Origin: Pampus argenteus
Taxonomy: Eukaryota; Chordata; Actinopteri; Scombriformes; Stromateidae
Direction: 5' to 3'
DNA: 64,000 bases
Assembly: GCA_036937835.1 (NCBI GenBank)
Contig: CM072870.1
Span: 19,682,001-19,746,000, forward strand
This document shows, piece after piece, positions 52,448 through 64,000 of the stretch (position 1 is its first letter; each line of letters opens with the position of its first letter). The notes under the pieces were generated by a model that was not told where the DNA came from, searched no databases, and saw nothing but the letters and a program-made list of their open reading frames with translations. Made by a program: the position numbers and the translations under genes.

Positions 52448-55099
52448 TATGTTTTTTAGTGTTTGAGAAGTTTGTTAACTCCAAGTAAGTGCCAGATACA
52501 ACTGAATATCTAAAACATAATCCAATAAGATATCTTGCTTTGCAGATTTTTTACAGATGCAGAATATTTTATACCTCTTTGCCTTCGAAAACCTGTTAAA
52601 AATGATAGGTGTGAGAGGTCAGTGCAGTGATCACTTATTAACATGCATCAGTCTTGTTGGGTTTTAGGTTCACATCTGTTCAGCAAAGATTTATCATTCA
52701 TGACTAACAGATACAGCTACATGATACCTGTGCACTACTGAATTATTCACTTCTTCATGTGCATGTGTTATATCTGGAAAAAAAATAAAAAAACATGGCC
52801 TGGTAATGAGATAACTTCAGATTGATCACTGAATAGGCAATTTGGCTCTGTGAGGCTGTTTGATTGCTAGGATTGTTTTCAAGAAGCCTTTCTGATATAT
52901 AGCTGAGTAATCTGGGAAAGCTCTTATTAAATCATCTTGCCTTGGGTTTCAATGTTTTGATTATTCAGAGACTTTGGGAGCGATTTTCTTAATTAGCCAT
53001 GTCTAATTTAACATTGTCTTAATTATCAGTATCAGCATTGCAAATGAAACAATTATTCTGTCCCTTTAACTTTTACGAAAGATTTGCAGTAATAGTTTCT
53101 ACAAATTCCTTGACAAAAAAAAAAAAAAAAAGAAAAAGTTAAACTGATTAACCTTATGTTACTCAGTTAAACCAGGAGATTGATTTGGAAAATTAATTTG
53201 GAAAGTGAGCGCCAGGCAGTGGTATTGCATTACCACAAAAGATATTATTTCTAAATTCAATCTAACTTGATCTGATAGAACAACACATCCTCATAATTAA
53301 ATGGCCAATAGGTTGATTGTACCCGAACTCAATCTCACCAGAGAGGCCTCTTTTTTTTTTTTTAACATGGCCTGCTTCACACCCGTGCCTGACTCTATAA
53401 AAAGTTGTCCAGTAGGATTATATGATAACACACTGAGCACTGGCTCTGGAGGTTGGGTGCCTTGGCATCATTTACTGATAGCGGTCGTAGGAACATCATT
53501 CAGTCACTTTACCTGCCCTCAGTTTCCCTGTGATGACTTTAGTTTAGTAACCTCTGCTAAATGATCAAAAATAAATGATGCTTACCATCAGCCCATAGTT
53601 TGAATAGAAGTCAAATATCCATATCAACACAGTCAGATGACAGCTGAGCATGATTAAAGCAAACTGATGACACATTAAGAGCTTCAACGTGAGCATAAAC
53701 CGGTCAACTACAGAACAAGATACAGCAACACACGAACGGATAAAGTGAGAAATTAATCTACTGTGCATAATGACGCAGTCGAGGTTTTATAAAAGCAGTG
53801 AAACGTAGTCTTAAAACTGACAATTTATGGAGTAGTATTACCGAGAACTGTGATTGCAAGCTTAAGGAAAAGGTCAAGTGAAATGTGTTATAGGTCGAAG
53901 GGTTTCGACAATCACATCACCCCACTGATTGTTGGTCACGAAATAATGCGTGTGTTCATATTCATAAGTATCAAACTGCAATGTGTGAATTAAACATTCA
54001 CGTTCCTGAAAGGACTGTTTTAATCTTTTAGCATGTTTCCACAGAGCGAGGCTAGCTGACCTGCATACGGATATTGACCACTTTGTATTGGATGCCAGGA
54101 GATTAAATTGATATTGATTGCTTGTCTGACTCACGTCAAAACAAAACATTTTCCAAAATGTCAGTTGTTAACTGTTCTTTTATTTATTTATTTATTTATT
54201 TAAAGCATTGCATGTGTGGTTCCTATAGTCCATAGGATTCTGTCTGCTGAATACAGTCATCACATTTTGTACAGATATCAAATATATTTATAGTTATCTT
54301 AAATCCTGTTCTGTGTCAAATGTGTAGGTATTGTCCTGGTTTTTCACAATATCTGTTTGCTCTAAGGTTTACTGACTTCACACACACACACACACACACG
54401 TTGTTGTTGATGTTTTTGTTATCGGATATATATGTGCTTCATCTAAATGTTTCTTTCGTATAACATCAGCGATGGAATATCATGTTTTTATTGTGGGATG
54501 AAACTTTCACCTTTCCGCTGTGTTTCTGATAATATGGCCCAAGTGCACCCTCTGCTGGTGATCTGCTAGACTGGTTTTCAGTTGTGTGCAACAAACCTTT
54601 ATTTTTTATTTTTTTTACACACAACTGTTTTTCTTAAAAATCAATACGAAGCTTCACTTCAGCCAGCGTCATCTTGGATTGCTCGGTTTAATGTGTAAGT
54701 AAATACGTTTTTGTGTGTGGAAATAGACAGAAAAGCTCACCTGGAGGATGGTCACTCAGCAGGTGCAGCCACAACACAACAAACGGGAACAAGGCGTGAT
54801 TATCTTGTTATGAAATTATTAAAAAACCGTCATACAGTTTTTTTTATTGTCAGGTCCTGCCCATAAAAACCAAATGCCCGGCCAGTTACTTCCCTCTGGC
54901 ACAGTCAGAAGGGCAAAAAGGTCCAGACTTACTGGTGGAGAAACAGACAAAAGCACTGATCACTAATTGACGACAGCTGCAGCTGCACCACTGTGCCAGA
55001 CACTACTGCCTCCTGCCCAAGAGAAATACTGTAAATGAAGGAGTGACAGTCGATTTGTCTATAAATTGTTGAAAAGAGACAGCACAATTAAACAAACTG

Positions 55100-56200
55100 A
55101 TAGATTCTGGGGTCTGCTGGCTGGAGCCGGAGCATCTGTGAGTGAGATCGGTTAGGTTGCTGTAGCTGTCTTAACTGTCCCTATCAGTCGGTGCACCTAC
55201 TTTCAGCTACCTGTGGATCCTGCTCACAGCGTTCAACCACAATGATGTCATCGAACCTGTCCGTGAAGCAGATAATCAGGGGTTGTCAACAGACTTGGAA
55301 ACTATGATGGGACTGCCACCTCCACAGTTCTCTCTGTAAACAAGTCGAAGAGACTCCATGTCTGCTCTCTGGGTCAGTGAGCGATAGTCGGAAGGGTAAT
55401 CTGGTTTTGCAGCCTCTGGCCCGTGCTCTGAGGACATCTGTCTGACTGGGCTAGCACCTCCAGTGGTCAGTACATTTAATCTGAAAAGGTAGGCGAGTAT
55501 TGTGCCATGTTACACATGCTGACTAGCAATGAGTACAGTGAATCATCATCAAAGTGCTCCAATCTAGGAAATCTTCCCGTGGGGGGCAGTAGGAACTCAA
55601 GGACTTTCCACCACCTCCTCCTGTTCACTCTCTGGAGTGGCATCAACCATCTGTGTGTCCCCAGACAGCACAGCACAGGCATTTGTCCACCTGTTGTGCC
55701 AATAATAGAGTAATTCACCAGTGGTTGCATGTGTGCGATTGGCCAGCATCAGCCAACAACAGCGACTTGCTGGATGATGTTGCATTGCAGAAAAAGTTGA
55801 GTTGCTCTGCATTGACACGCCTGCCACGTCGACACACTGCACCCATTCGAATGACTGAGAGCTGCATTTTTTTTTGAGAGCTGATGTTTTGTCTGAACTC
55901 CCTCTTAGTGAGATGTTAATGGCTGTCTCAGAAGGGGAAGTCAGTTTGGTCCAGCAGCTGCTGAACAATTACTCACGATGCCTGATGAGCCTGTTGTCAG
56001 GCAGCCGCATCCTTTTATTCTATGACCGCCTTATCAGTGTGTGATCGTACTGCAGGAAAGTCAAATGATCAAGAGCCCAGCAGACTCTGATCCATGATGA
56101 TGACGGCTGCTCGTCCCTGTAGTCACCACTGAGACGTGGAAGAGCTTCTATTTTTTTCGGGTTAGCGGGAGCACACAAGGCACCAGGAAAAATTTGCATA
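55100..56200 (-). other. GC-richer patch with fragmented minus-strand open frames
   Basis: The patch is unlike the AT-rich flanks and has overlapping minus-strand frames at 55597-55968 (123 codons) and 55476-55730 (84 codons). The second contains NRRRWW followed further on by GRFPRLEHFDDDSLYSLL, which looks protein-like and is faintly reminiscent of the start of a PIF/Harbinger transposase. Frames are broken by stops. It may be a decayed transposon or chance; I do not recognise it with confidence. Confidence 0.25.
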
Positions 56201-56649
56201 CACTGGAAAAAAAAACAAAAACAGGAACTTTTCAACAAAAAAAAAAGGAGAGCCTCATGTAACCGAGATGAATAGACATTAATTGCTAATAGACTGCAGC
56301 AATGTGGGAGTCATTGTTGCTTCCCTCTCCAGACAGAAAACCAAAACCGCTGTTGACTGTCACATCGTGGTCCAAAAAAACAACCTTAAAAATGGTTCAA
56401 GTGGATTGCGTAAGAAATCAGATTAAACAAGACTAGAAAGCATGTTAGGGTTTTTCTTTTTCTGAACAGTAAGAGTAGTGTCATACAGCTCACATTATTA
56501 CCCTCATAACATTACAGCAATTATACTGTAATAATTGTGCGGCAGAATTATAAACGTAGGTTTGAATTGATGCATGTTGGTGTGTGGTTTAGAGAGGATG
56601 GAGGTTAGTGAAGGAGGATGACAGAGTGAACGTGTGTATGTATGTGTGT

Positions 56650-56784
56650 GTGTGTATGTGAGTGATCGTGAGTGGGGCTCGAGGAGAGTGCGACAGACCA
56701 GGAGGAGAGAGGACTGAGCAAGCAGCACATTGTTCACACTCCATTCAAGACACTAATCTGTGTTTACACCGGGGGAATACCAAG
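56650..56784 (+). other. Possible 5' untranslated exon of the receptor gene
   Basis: A purine-rich, non-repetitive segment ends at a strong donor CCAAG/GTAAGA (exon end 56784). The receptor coding exon begins at an acceptor (61286), so an upstream exon must exist, and this is one candidate. Only the donor supports it. Confidence 0.25.
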
Positions 56785-57651
56785 GTAAGAAGATTTACAC
56801 TCTTTGTACAGCTGGATATTAAGAGTTCAGGGTTAAATCCATTTAATGTCTATCCATTAACTATTAAAGAAATTAGTAATCACTTGGTCACTCACTGCCT
56901 GGAAAATATACCAAGTCAAGGACTTAATAACTGAGCTGTATATATTTTTTCAAATAATAGATAATATGGAGAAAACATGAAATATCCTATAATATTATTA
57001 GCTGTAAAAGTGTGACTATGTAGTAGTATTTACTTACTATGCAGCAATGATCTATATATAAGGTATTTTATTGATGTTTCCTATCAGAGACGTGTGTTAT
57101 TGAACATTTCTGTTACCGTACATTTTTGAGGGTGAAAGCATAGAAATAGGATTTGCTTTAACTACAACAGTGAGGCTATAATTTTGTTTTTGTCAAATCT
57201 GCCACCTTCTTCATTTACTTAAGTGGTGACTTTATGTTCCAGCGAAGCCAAGTCCAACATAACTGGATTTTAGGGGAAAGAGTCATTGAGCTAAAACCAC
57301 TGAAATGTAATTAGAGTGAAGAATCTACATATGAATGTTAAAAAAAAGAAGAAGAAAACTCTGTTATAAATCTCAAAATATTAAATCCTGTTTTACTTAT
57401 CCGGTCTTCTGTTAGTTGTGCACCACAAAAAAGCACCAAAAAAACCCAAAAAAAACCCATACAATGACAATTTAAACAGAAATGTTGCACGTCTCACTCT
57501 TCTAGTCATTTTTGTCTCCTTCTGCTTTTAATTTAACAATAAATAAATACTGATTAAAAAATGATAATGACCACAAAAGCACAATATAATTATCTCATAA
57601 TTGTGAGCAGGTGAAAAGAAATATCAAATGAAAGTCATGAAAGATGTAGTA

Positions 57652-57652
<1 letters not shown>

Positions 57653-57720
<68 letters not shown>
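57653..57720. repeat. (TA)n-(GA)n compound microsatellite
   Basis: About 22 TA units passing directly into about 12 GA units. Confidence 0.95.
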
Positions 57721-59995
57721 CGGCAGATACATTTCCATGCTTCAAGTGGTGGATCAAAATGTCTGTGGTGTTATTAAAGTAATAACTTAAAATGACGTGT
57801 GAGCAAAGAGGAGAGTTTGCACAGTTCAGACTCCTCGGTTGAATATACTGAATCATGAGTGGGTAAAAAGCAGAACCTGACGTTCATGCACTTAAACATT
57901 TGACTTCTCATAGGAATAAACGTCATGTTGTCATCGGTAGCAAAAAGCTGGAGCCGGATGTTATTTTGGTCTGTTGGCTTTTCTCAAGACATGATTTTGG
58001 ATTATTTATAACATCATTACAGTGAAAAAGAAAAAAAAACACAGAGACGTCTTCACTCCAGAGAACAAGAACTGTGACAGACAGGCAGCAGCATGTAGGT
58101 GCATCGTTGACCCACCGGGCAAAGTGTTGGATGTTTTCCTAGAATCTGATGGATGGGTGTTAACATCAGAGTGAAAGCTGCTTGCATGGTGCATGTTAAG
58201 TTCTGTATTTGCCCCAATTCCAAAGTTGGTTTTACAGTTTACTGCTGGATACCTGTTTAGAAGATGGATTTGTATCGGATGTTTTCATCAGTAAGCTGGC
58301 CCTGCATGTACTTTGCATGTTTGATGCACAGTGGCTTTGCACAACAAGCGAGTGTTGTAGCTGCTCACTGGCCTTAGATCATTAGGCTCAAATATAGGAG
58401 GGGATGGATTTCCCCTCCTCCCCCCTGGAGATCAATAAAATATGATGTACCACCAAACCTCAGAGATTTCCATCTGTGACCGACAGGTAATTAAATGTAA
58501 CAGTTTCAAAGCCTTTCCGAAGACAATTTCTGTCTCTTGTTTTATACACGAATACGTGTTGTGACTTTGTTCCACTCAATTTAGGTGAAAATAGGTCACG
58601 ACTCTGAGGTGGGCTCAACAGTTGTGTTTCTTTAGAAACCTGAAAGACACATTATTTTCAAGAAGCTTATTGGAAAATAAACAACTCGCGGTATATCTAA
58701 GCATTTACACTTACCACTTGTTGTGCGGATTATATTTCAATGCATTTGAATAAATCAAAAACAAATCTAAGGTTACTGAGACTTTTGAACTAGAAACGTG
58801 CACGGCTTGTAGAATACTCATGAGGAAGCTATTGATGTGCCATCAATAACTGCTTCAGATCCGCTGGAGATGTTGCGTCCTGCAGGACTGAAACATTCAT
58901 TAGAGTAGCGGATCTATATTTACATAGCATGCCATATTATTTTTCAGAATACGGCCAGGCCAGAATACTAATGTGCTCTTGCATCCAAGTTCTCTGGATC
59001 TCTGCAAGGCTCTGAGGTTTCCATCTGATGCTAACATAATACATTTTTTATAATATTTCAGCCTCTTGCGAATATAATGGACAAGTAACAACTGGCTTGA
59101 TGGACATCAGAGGCTATAGGATGCAAATACTTTTGACAAGTGAAATTATTCATGGCACAGTTGTGGCTGTACTCTGGAGTCGCAGGGGGACGGTTTGGTT
59201 TGAAATACGTTGTAATGCAGTGCATGTGCTGCTACAGTATACCAACAACATGCCTTATTATTGATTGTGTTTCAAGTTCATTTTCTTTCTCGATTAAAGG
59301 CTTTAGTCAATAGACTCAAAATGCATCCTGACGAAGTGCATAATACAGTGACACTCTGCCGGAGAGAGAGAAAAGACCTTTGACTGATCTATGTAAATGT
59401 ATGGAAAAACCATTCCAATGTTTTCCTGCTTATCATCAACCGTCATTCATATTTAACTGGCAGAAGAGCATTTTTTTCTGTCTTTCTCATTATTTAGCTC
59501 CCACTTGGAAAAATATATAAATACTGTCAAACTTTATCTCTGAGTCAGAAATTAATATTCAGACCGGTGAATAGTTTTTCAATGTTAACTCAGGCGTGAC
59601 AGTATTTGGGTTTGTTTTTTTTCTATAATAAAATCCCACCTCCCCCTTTTAAATCCTTCCCAAGAGTTTCTCCATAAAGCATAATCAAAGTTCCTTTATG
59701 TAAACCAATAAATAAAAATGCTTTATGTTCAAACAGTTAATGAGTGAATTATCAATATGACAGATGTTCTTTACTTTCATGTTGTCCATGTTGCCGTAAA
59801 GCCCTTCACCCAGGAATATAATTACTACTAAATGACTTTTCCCTCAACCAGAACTTCAAAAAACCTCCAAAGATTTCATATATAATTTGTGACTCTTTTC
59901 TCATGTGTGCCTCTTTGAACAGCAGGTACAGTACATGTCAAGGACATACTTCTGACAGTGTGAATCTGCCGATCTGTCTTTCCCCCTGCAATGCA

Positions 59996-60120
59996 CAAGC
60001 AGTGGCCTATACGTTACAGAAAGGTCACCGGTTTGATCCCGGACTGGCAGGATGAATTTCATAGGGGAGGTAGAGGAGCAGTGCTTGCGCTCCATTTATC
60101 ATATTTGAGGTGCCTTTGAG
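59996..60120 (+). mobile_element. tRNA-derived SINE fragment
   Basis: A degenerate tRNA-like head is followed by a near-consensus RNA polymerase III B box GGTTTGATCCC (60030-60040), then GGACTGGCAGG, GGAGCAGTGCTTGCGCTCC and GAGGTGCCTTTGAG. The last two motifs are typical of the body of a teleost tRNA SINE. The A box (about 60002-60013) is poor, so it is probably an inactive copy rather than a tRNA gene. Confidence 0.65.
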
Positions 60121-61310
60121 AAACACACAGTGGAGCAGGTTAGCAAAACGCTAGCAGCAGCTTCAAGCCGCTGCGTGTCTACGCAAGATGCGTTCAGGCA
60201 CAGTACTGCATGTAAGTCATGGCCGCGCTCATAGCCCAATACACAATCACTGTAGTTACACGCGCAAAATAGAAAAACAATATGGACCGGATGCACTAAA
60301 TAAATTATACTTTGTGTCACGGTTACGTAAACCTCGATTAAAACTCGAGCCGATACTCGGGCCTGTGTAGAAAGCTTTATTTATCAAGAAGTAAGTGAAA
60401 AATCAGGCTGACACATGAAGATAATAAAGAAGACAGGGAGAATAATACTATTAAACCCACCATCTTGGGCCACTTTAATCTAGTGACTCAGTGCTAAGAG
60501 TACAGTACAGTTTATAGAAATAATCTGCCTATTGGGAAACTGACTATCAACAGCATACAGCGCTATTCACACTGTACTGAGTCACAAAAGGAGCCCCCAT
60601 TACACCCACAGGTTTCAAAGGGTCAAGGTACCACAGAAAGCCTTTTATAGTCGTCTTTATGAGCGTACAGACTGCATTTCACTGCGCTCATGCCAGTGAA
60701 ACATTTATTCAAAGAATTTTTTAAATGGCTTAAAGAATAAGCCTGGCAGTATTTTATATTTCTCTTAACAGATTCCACGAAAAGGACAAAAAAGCCAACG
60801 GAGAATTGATTCTACCAACAAGGCTACACATAAACGTCACCATTTGACGTCAGATTATAGCGTCAAGTTAATTTGCATCTATAGTGCCTCAGCAGGTCAA
60901 AGGCAAGGAAACAGGGCAACAACAAACAGCACAGAGTAATAACAAGCTATACAACAACAACAAAAAAGAGCACAAAAGACACGCAGCACAAAACTACACA
61001 CAATAGCAAATGTTAAATGCATGCTTGTCAAAGGATATCAAAAAGAGTGAGTGCAGGGCTGGTTGAGCTGCAGCTCCTCACATCGTCAGGCGGGGATTCA
61101 TCTCAAGAGATGTACTGATTCACACAACACAATTTTTATTTCTGCTCAACTTGATTCAGAAATCTGTTTTGTATGAATGTCATTACTGACCAGTCTCATG
61201 TGAGTCTGTTTCACAAAAAAAACATTTGGCATTTTAATGACATTTAACGCCGTTAGCTGTATCATCTTATTATTTTGTTTCCCCAGAGCAAGTCCGACTA
61301 CTTCAGCAAG

Positions 61311-64000
61311 ATGTCAACTCATAACTGCTCTTTTGATCTAATGGCTGAAAACGGAGAGTGGGGTTGTCTTCCAGGGGAAAAGTGTGACAATCTGACCTCT
61401 GGCATGAACAGCAGCCGCATCGATCTGGAGGATGCATGTTTGACGGAGGAAGGGTATCTGGAGAAATATCTGGGGCCTCGTCGCTCATCTGTGTTCCTCC
61501 CCGTCTGCCTCATATACCTGATCATCTTTACGATAGGCGTGGTGGGGAATGTGCTGACATGCACCGTCATCGCACGCAACAAAGTGATGTGGACGCCAAC
61601 AAACTACTACCTGTTCAGCCTGGCGGTGTCAGACCTGCTCGTACTGCTGCTCGGCATGCCATTAGAGCTGTACGAGCTGTGGCAGAACTACCCTTTCCTT
61701 CTGGGAAAAGGAGGCTGCTACTTTAAAACCTTTCTATTCGAGACTGTCTGCTTGGCATCCATTCTCAACGTGACAGCACTAAGTGTGGAGCGCTACATCG
61801 CTGTGGTGCACCCGCTGCGTGCAAAGTACGTTGTGACACGTACCCATGCCAAGCGTGTCATCCTGACAGTGTGGGGCGTGTCGGTGTTGTGTGCTGTCCC
61901 CAACACAAGTCTGCACGGGATCGCCTTCCTTTACAGTCACTCCACCGGCCATGGCAGGAACATAGATGTGGAGATCCCTGACTCAGCGATCTGTACGCTG
62001 GTGAAACCACGCTGGATATACAACCTGACCATCCAGGTGACCACCCTGCTATTCTTCATTACGCCCATGCTCACCATCAGCGTGCTCTACATGCTCATCG
62101 GGCTGCAGCTGAAGCGGGAGAAGATGCATCGAACGCTGGAAGCGAAGTCGGGCTTTGGTCAGGACAGCTTCTGTAACATCCGCACCCAGCAGCAGAAAGC
62201 TCGCCGACGTCAAGTCACTAAAATGTTGTGTGAGTATGACTGCAGTGATTTATAAACCTTTTTTTCATTCACTTCAATTTCACCCAGAAGAGCATCCATT
62301 TACACCAATATCACCAAAAAAAATCCAATGGGAACATTCATTGTGGGTCATCTTACCTCTGCCATCTGGATTTGCTGCGTCTAATAGAAAATGGAGGCAG
62401 GACGTGCTAACTAGCATCATCATCATCAGCTTCCATTTATTTTCTATTTATAGAAATAGTAAAGTAACGCCGCAGGCAGCAGGAAATACTGCAGAGAGTA
62501 GAGTTCACAAACATTAAGCACTTCAATCAACACTTCTCTATTTTACATCTGTGTAAATTTACTATACATAATACATATGTACTGCACATATACAGTATTT
62601 GAACTATTAGTCAGACAAAACAAGCAATTTGAAAACATCATATGGGGCTCTTGAGTGTTAAAAATAAGCATATAATTAGCAATAATTAAACAATAATGAA
62701 AGTAATGATCAGTTGCAGCTCTGAATTAATCAAGTGCAACCTGTAAGGTGTGAAACATCCAGACACAGAAATCACACCTTGTCTATTTAATTAATTTGAA
62801 TAATTTATTGTAAATAGGATTCATTGGGATTAAATAATATTGAAAGTGAAAATTTTTATATTTTTTAAATATTTTTTCAGATAATAAACTAATAGCTTCA
62901 TATAAATATAAATAAATATTGATGATATGATAATTACAGGTGTCACCGACCGTGCAGATAATGTTTGCCAGTTTCATATCAGAAACACACATTCAGATCT
63001 AACTGGTTTTAACACTTGACTGCCAAACAAGTTTAATGAGGCAGCCTATGTGCTTTTGTATCTCAGAGGTCAAGGTGAAAGCAAATGTGGAGGTAAAACA
63101 TCCGTCATGCTCTGTGTGCACGTGTTCATCTTTATCTTGGCTTGATAATGCTATGACATTGATTTACCACCCGAACAGCCTTCCTGTATAAGTACAATGA
63201 AATGAAACTAACTCATAATACTGGGATATACGGGATGATAAATCTCAGGCGGTCTTGCAGGTTGCAAAATGTGAAACACACCACACTGTATTTTGTTGTT
63301 GAAACCTACAGTTTAAAAAAAAAAAAAAAAAAAAAGCAGCTTTCAGCCTCTTTTTTATGTTTCTAGGCAACCACTGCCTAACCAATATTTTGCTATGAAG
63401 TCAACTCAGTACCCGTCTCTGTTTCTATTTCTGTTTAGATCATGGCAGTTACCGTTGGTAAAGTCATAGCTCCAGGAATCCATCAACAGGGGGGAAAAAA
63501 AAATAATACATGACGTTGAGCGCTTTTTATGCTCTGAGCTGAGGGTTTTTTTCAACTCAAAGTGTTCAGGGCTCAAAAACATGAGCTAGCAACACAAAAC
63601 CAAGGGAGCAAAACACTTCATTCACATTGAAAACATTTACAAAAAGCCAACCCCGGGTGCTAAAACGCTCCCTGTCAGATTGTGGCCCTAGAGTTCTACT
63701 GTTAAAAAGGTCAGAGTATTCTTGGAAGATTTTCAACTATATGGCTAAAAGGCTGGAAATGCAGTAAAACTAGGCAGTTCAAATCTGAAAAATACATTGG
63801 CAATATCAATCAATGCACTGCTGCTAAAATCCCGTCTACCCAGAAGTCTCTCATTGTCTCATTGTCTTGCTTATTTTCCAGTTGTTTTAGTGGTGGTGTT
63901 CGGGATCTGCTGGGCCCCATTTCATACCGACCGCCTCATGTGGAGTTTCATCAATGACTGGACTGACAGCCACCTGGAAATCTTCCAGTACGTACACATC
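61311..64000 (+). CDS. nmur1: Neuromedin U receptor, NMUR1-type (3' end outside window)
   Basis: Coding exon 61287-62229 (acceptor TTTCCCCAG, ATG 61311, donor GTGAGT at 62230) joins an exon from 63882 (acceptor TTATTTTCCAG) that runs to the window edge in frame, giving 346 residues so far of an expected 400 or so. It is a class A G-protein-coupled receptor for the peptides neuromedin U and S, acting at the plasma membrane. Family marks in order: N-terminal glycosylation sites (NCS, NLT, NSS), GNVLTC in TM1, [14 protein letters not shown] in TM2, GGCYFKT with the disulfide Cys, [11 protein letters not shown] (ERY in place of DRY), PNTSLHGI, a TM5 proline, and [23 protein letters not shown] leading TM6 (written in parts: [14 protein letters not shown]). 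The TM6 run [14 protein letters not shown] and [11 protein letters not shown] match NMUR1 better than NMUR2. The split within TM6 at a phase-1 intron is clean. Fish have several NMUR genes, so the exact paralog is not settled. Confidence 0.92.
62230..63881 (+). other. Intron of the receptor gene
   Basis: A 1652-base phase-1 intron with GTGAGT donor and a pyrimidine-rich TTTTCCAG acceptor. AT-rich, with A runs near 63312; no nested gene was recognised. Confidence 0.85.

Larger units (their letters stand above)
44470..61286. other. Long gene-free stretch upstream of the receptor gene
   Basis: No complete gene was recognised. The stretch holds repeat copies (45220-45651, 49740-49935, 52377-52447, 59996-60120), TA/GA, AGT and AAG microsatellites, a perfect hairpin at 49460-49505, and a GC-richer patch with overlapping open frames at about 55100-56200. 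One possible untranslated exon of the receptor gene ends at 56784. Confidence 0.5.

Noticed and set aside
60001..60075. Possible tRNA gene at the B box
   Set aside because: The A box and cloverleaf are too degraded, and the downstream motifs match a SINE body.
61275..61310. Upstream extension of the receptor frame before ATG 61311
   Set aside because: It begins without an ATG and crosses the splice acceptor at 61285-61286, so it is mostly intron.

Overview
This window looks like nuclear DNA of a teleost fish, probably a percomorph. Genes are sparse and split by introns with GT-AG borders, and very long CA, TA and other simple repeats abound. Several scattered repeats are of kinds I know from fish genomes: Tc1/mariner-like and hAT-like non-autonomous elements, a tRNA-derived SINE, and a degenerate CCTAA repeat. 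No bacterial, viral or CRISPR-type features were seen. The species cannot be named from this sequence.

Layout. Positions 1-10351 hold no recognisable gene. From 10352 to 17878 four spliced open segments on the plus strand join in one frame and may be a small gene that I cannot identify. A CpG-rich, promoter-like block (about 13205-13730) lies inside its first proposed intron and also offers splice donors on the minus strand. Positions 17879-36000 are intergenic, with repeats and simple sequence. Two hydroxylysine kinase (hykk) genes lie in tandem on the minus strand at 36003-38641 (copy A) and 41061-43405 (copy B, whose untranslated first exon is probably near 44393). Positions 44500-61286 are intergenic or the 5' part of the next gene. 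A neuromedin U receptor gene of the NMUR1 type begins coding at 61311 on the plus strand and runs off the right edge at 64000.

The hykk copies share exon sizes (143 and 181 nt for exons 3 and 4) and intron phases, so they are tandem duplicates. Copy B keeps the motifs expected of the aminoglycoside-phosphotransferase-like kinase fold. Copy A is intact but has changed residues at two motifs conserved in copy B. It also has a 102-nt intron with no stop codon, so retention of that intron would add 34 residues in frame. There is no evident functional link between the hykk pair and the peptide receptor.

No clearly new biological system was found. The points most worth following are the divergence of hykk copy A, the unidentified small gene with the orphan CpG island, and the transposon-rich first intron and overlapping upstream reading frame of hykk copy B.
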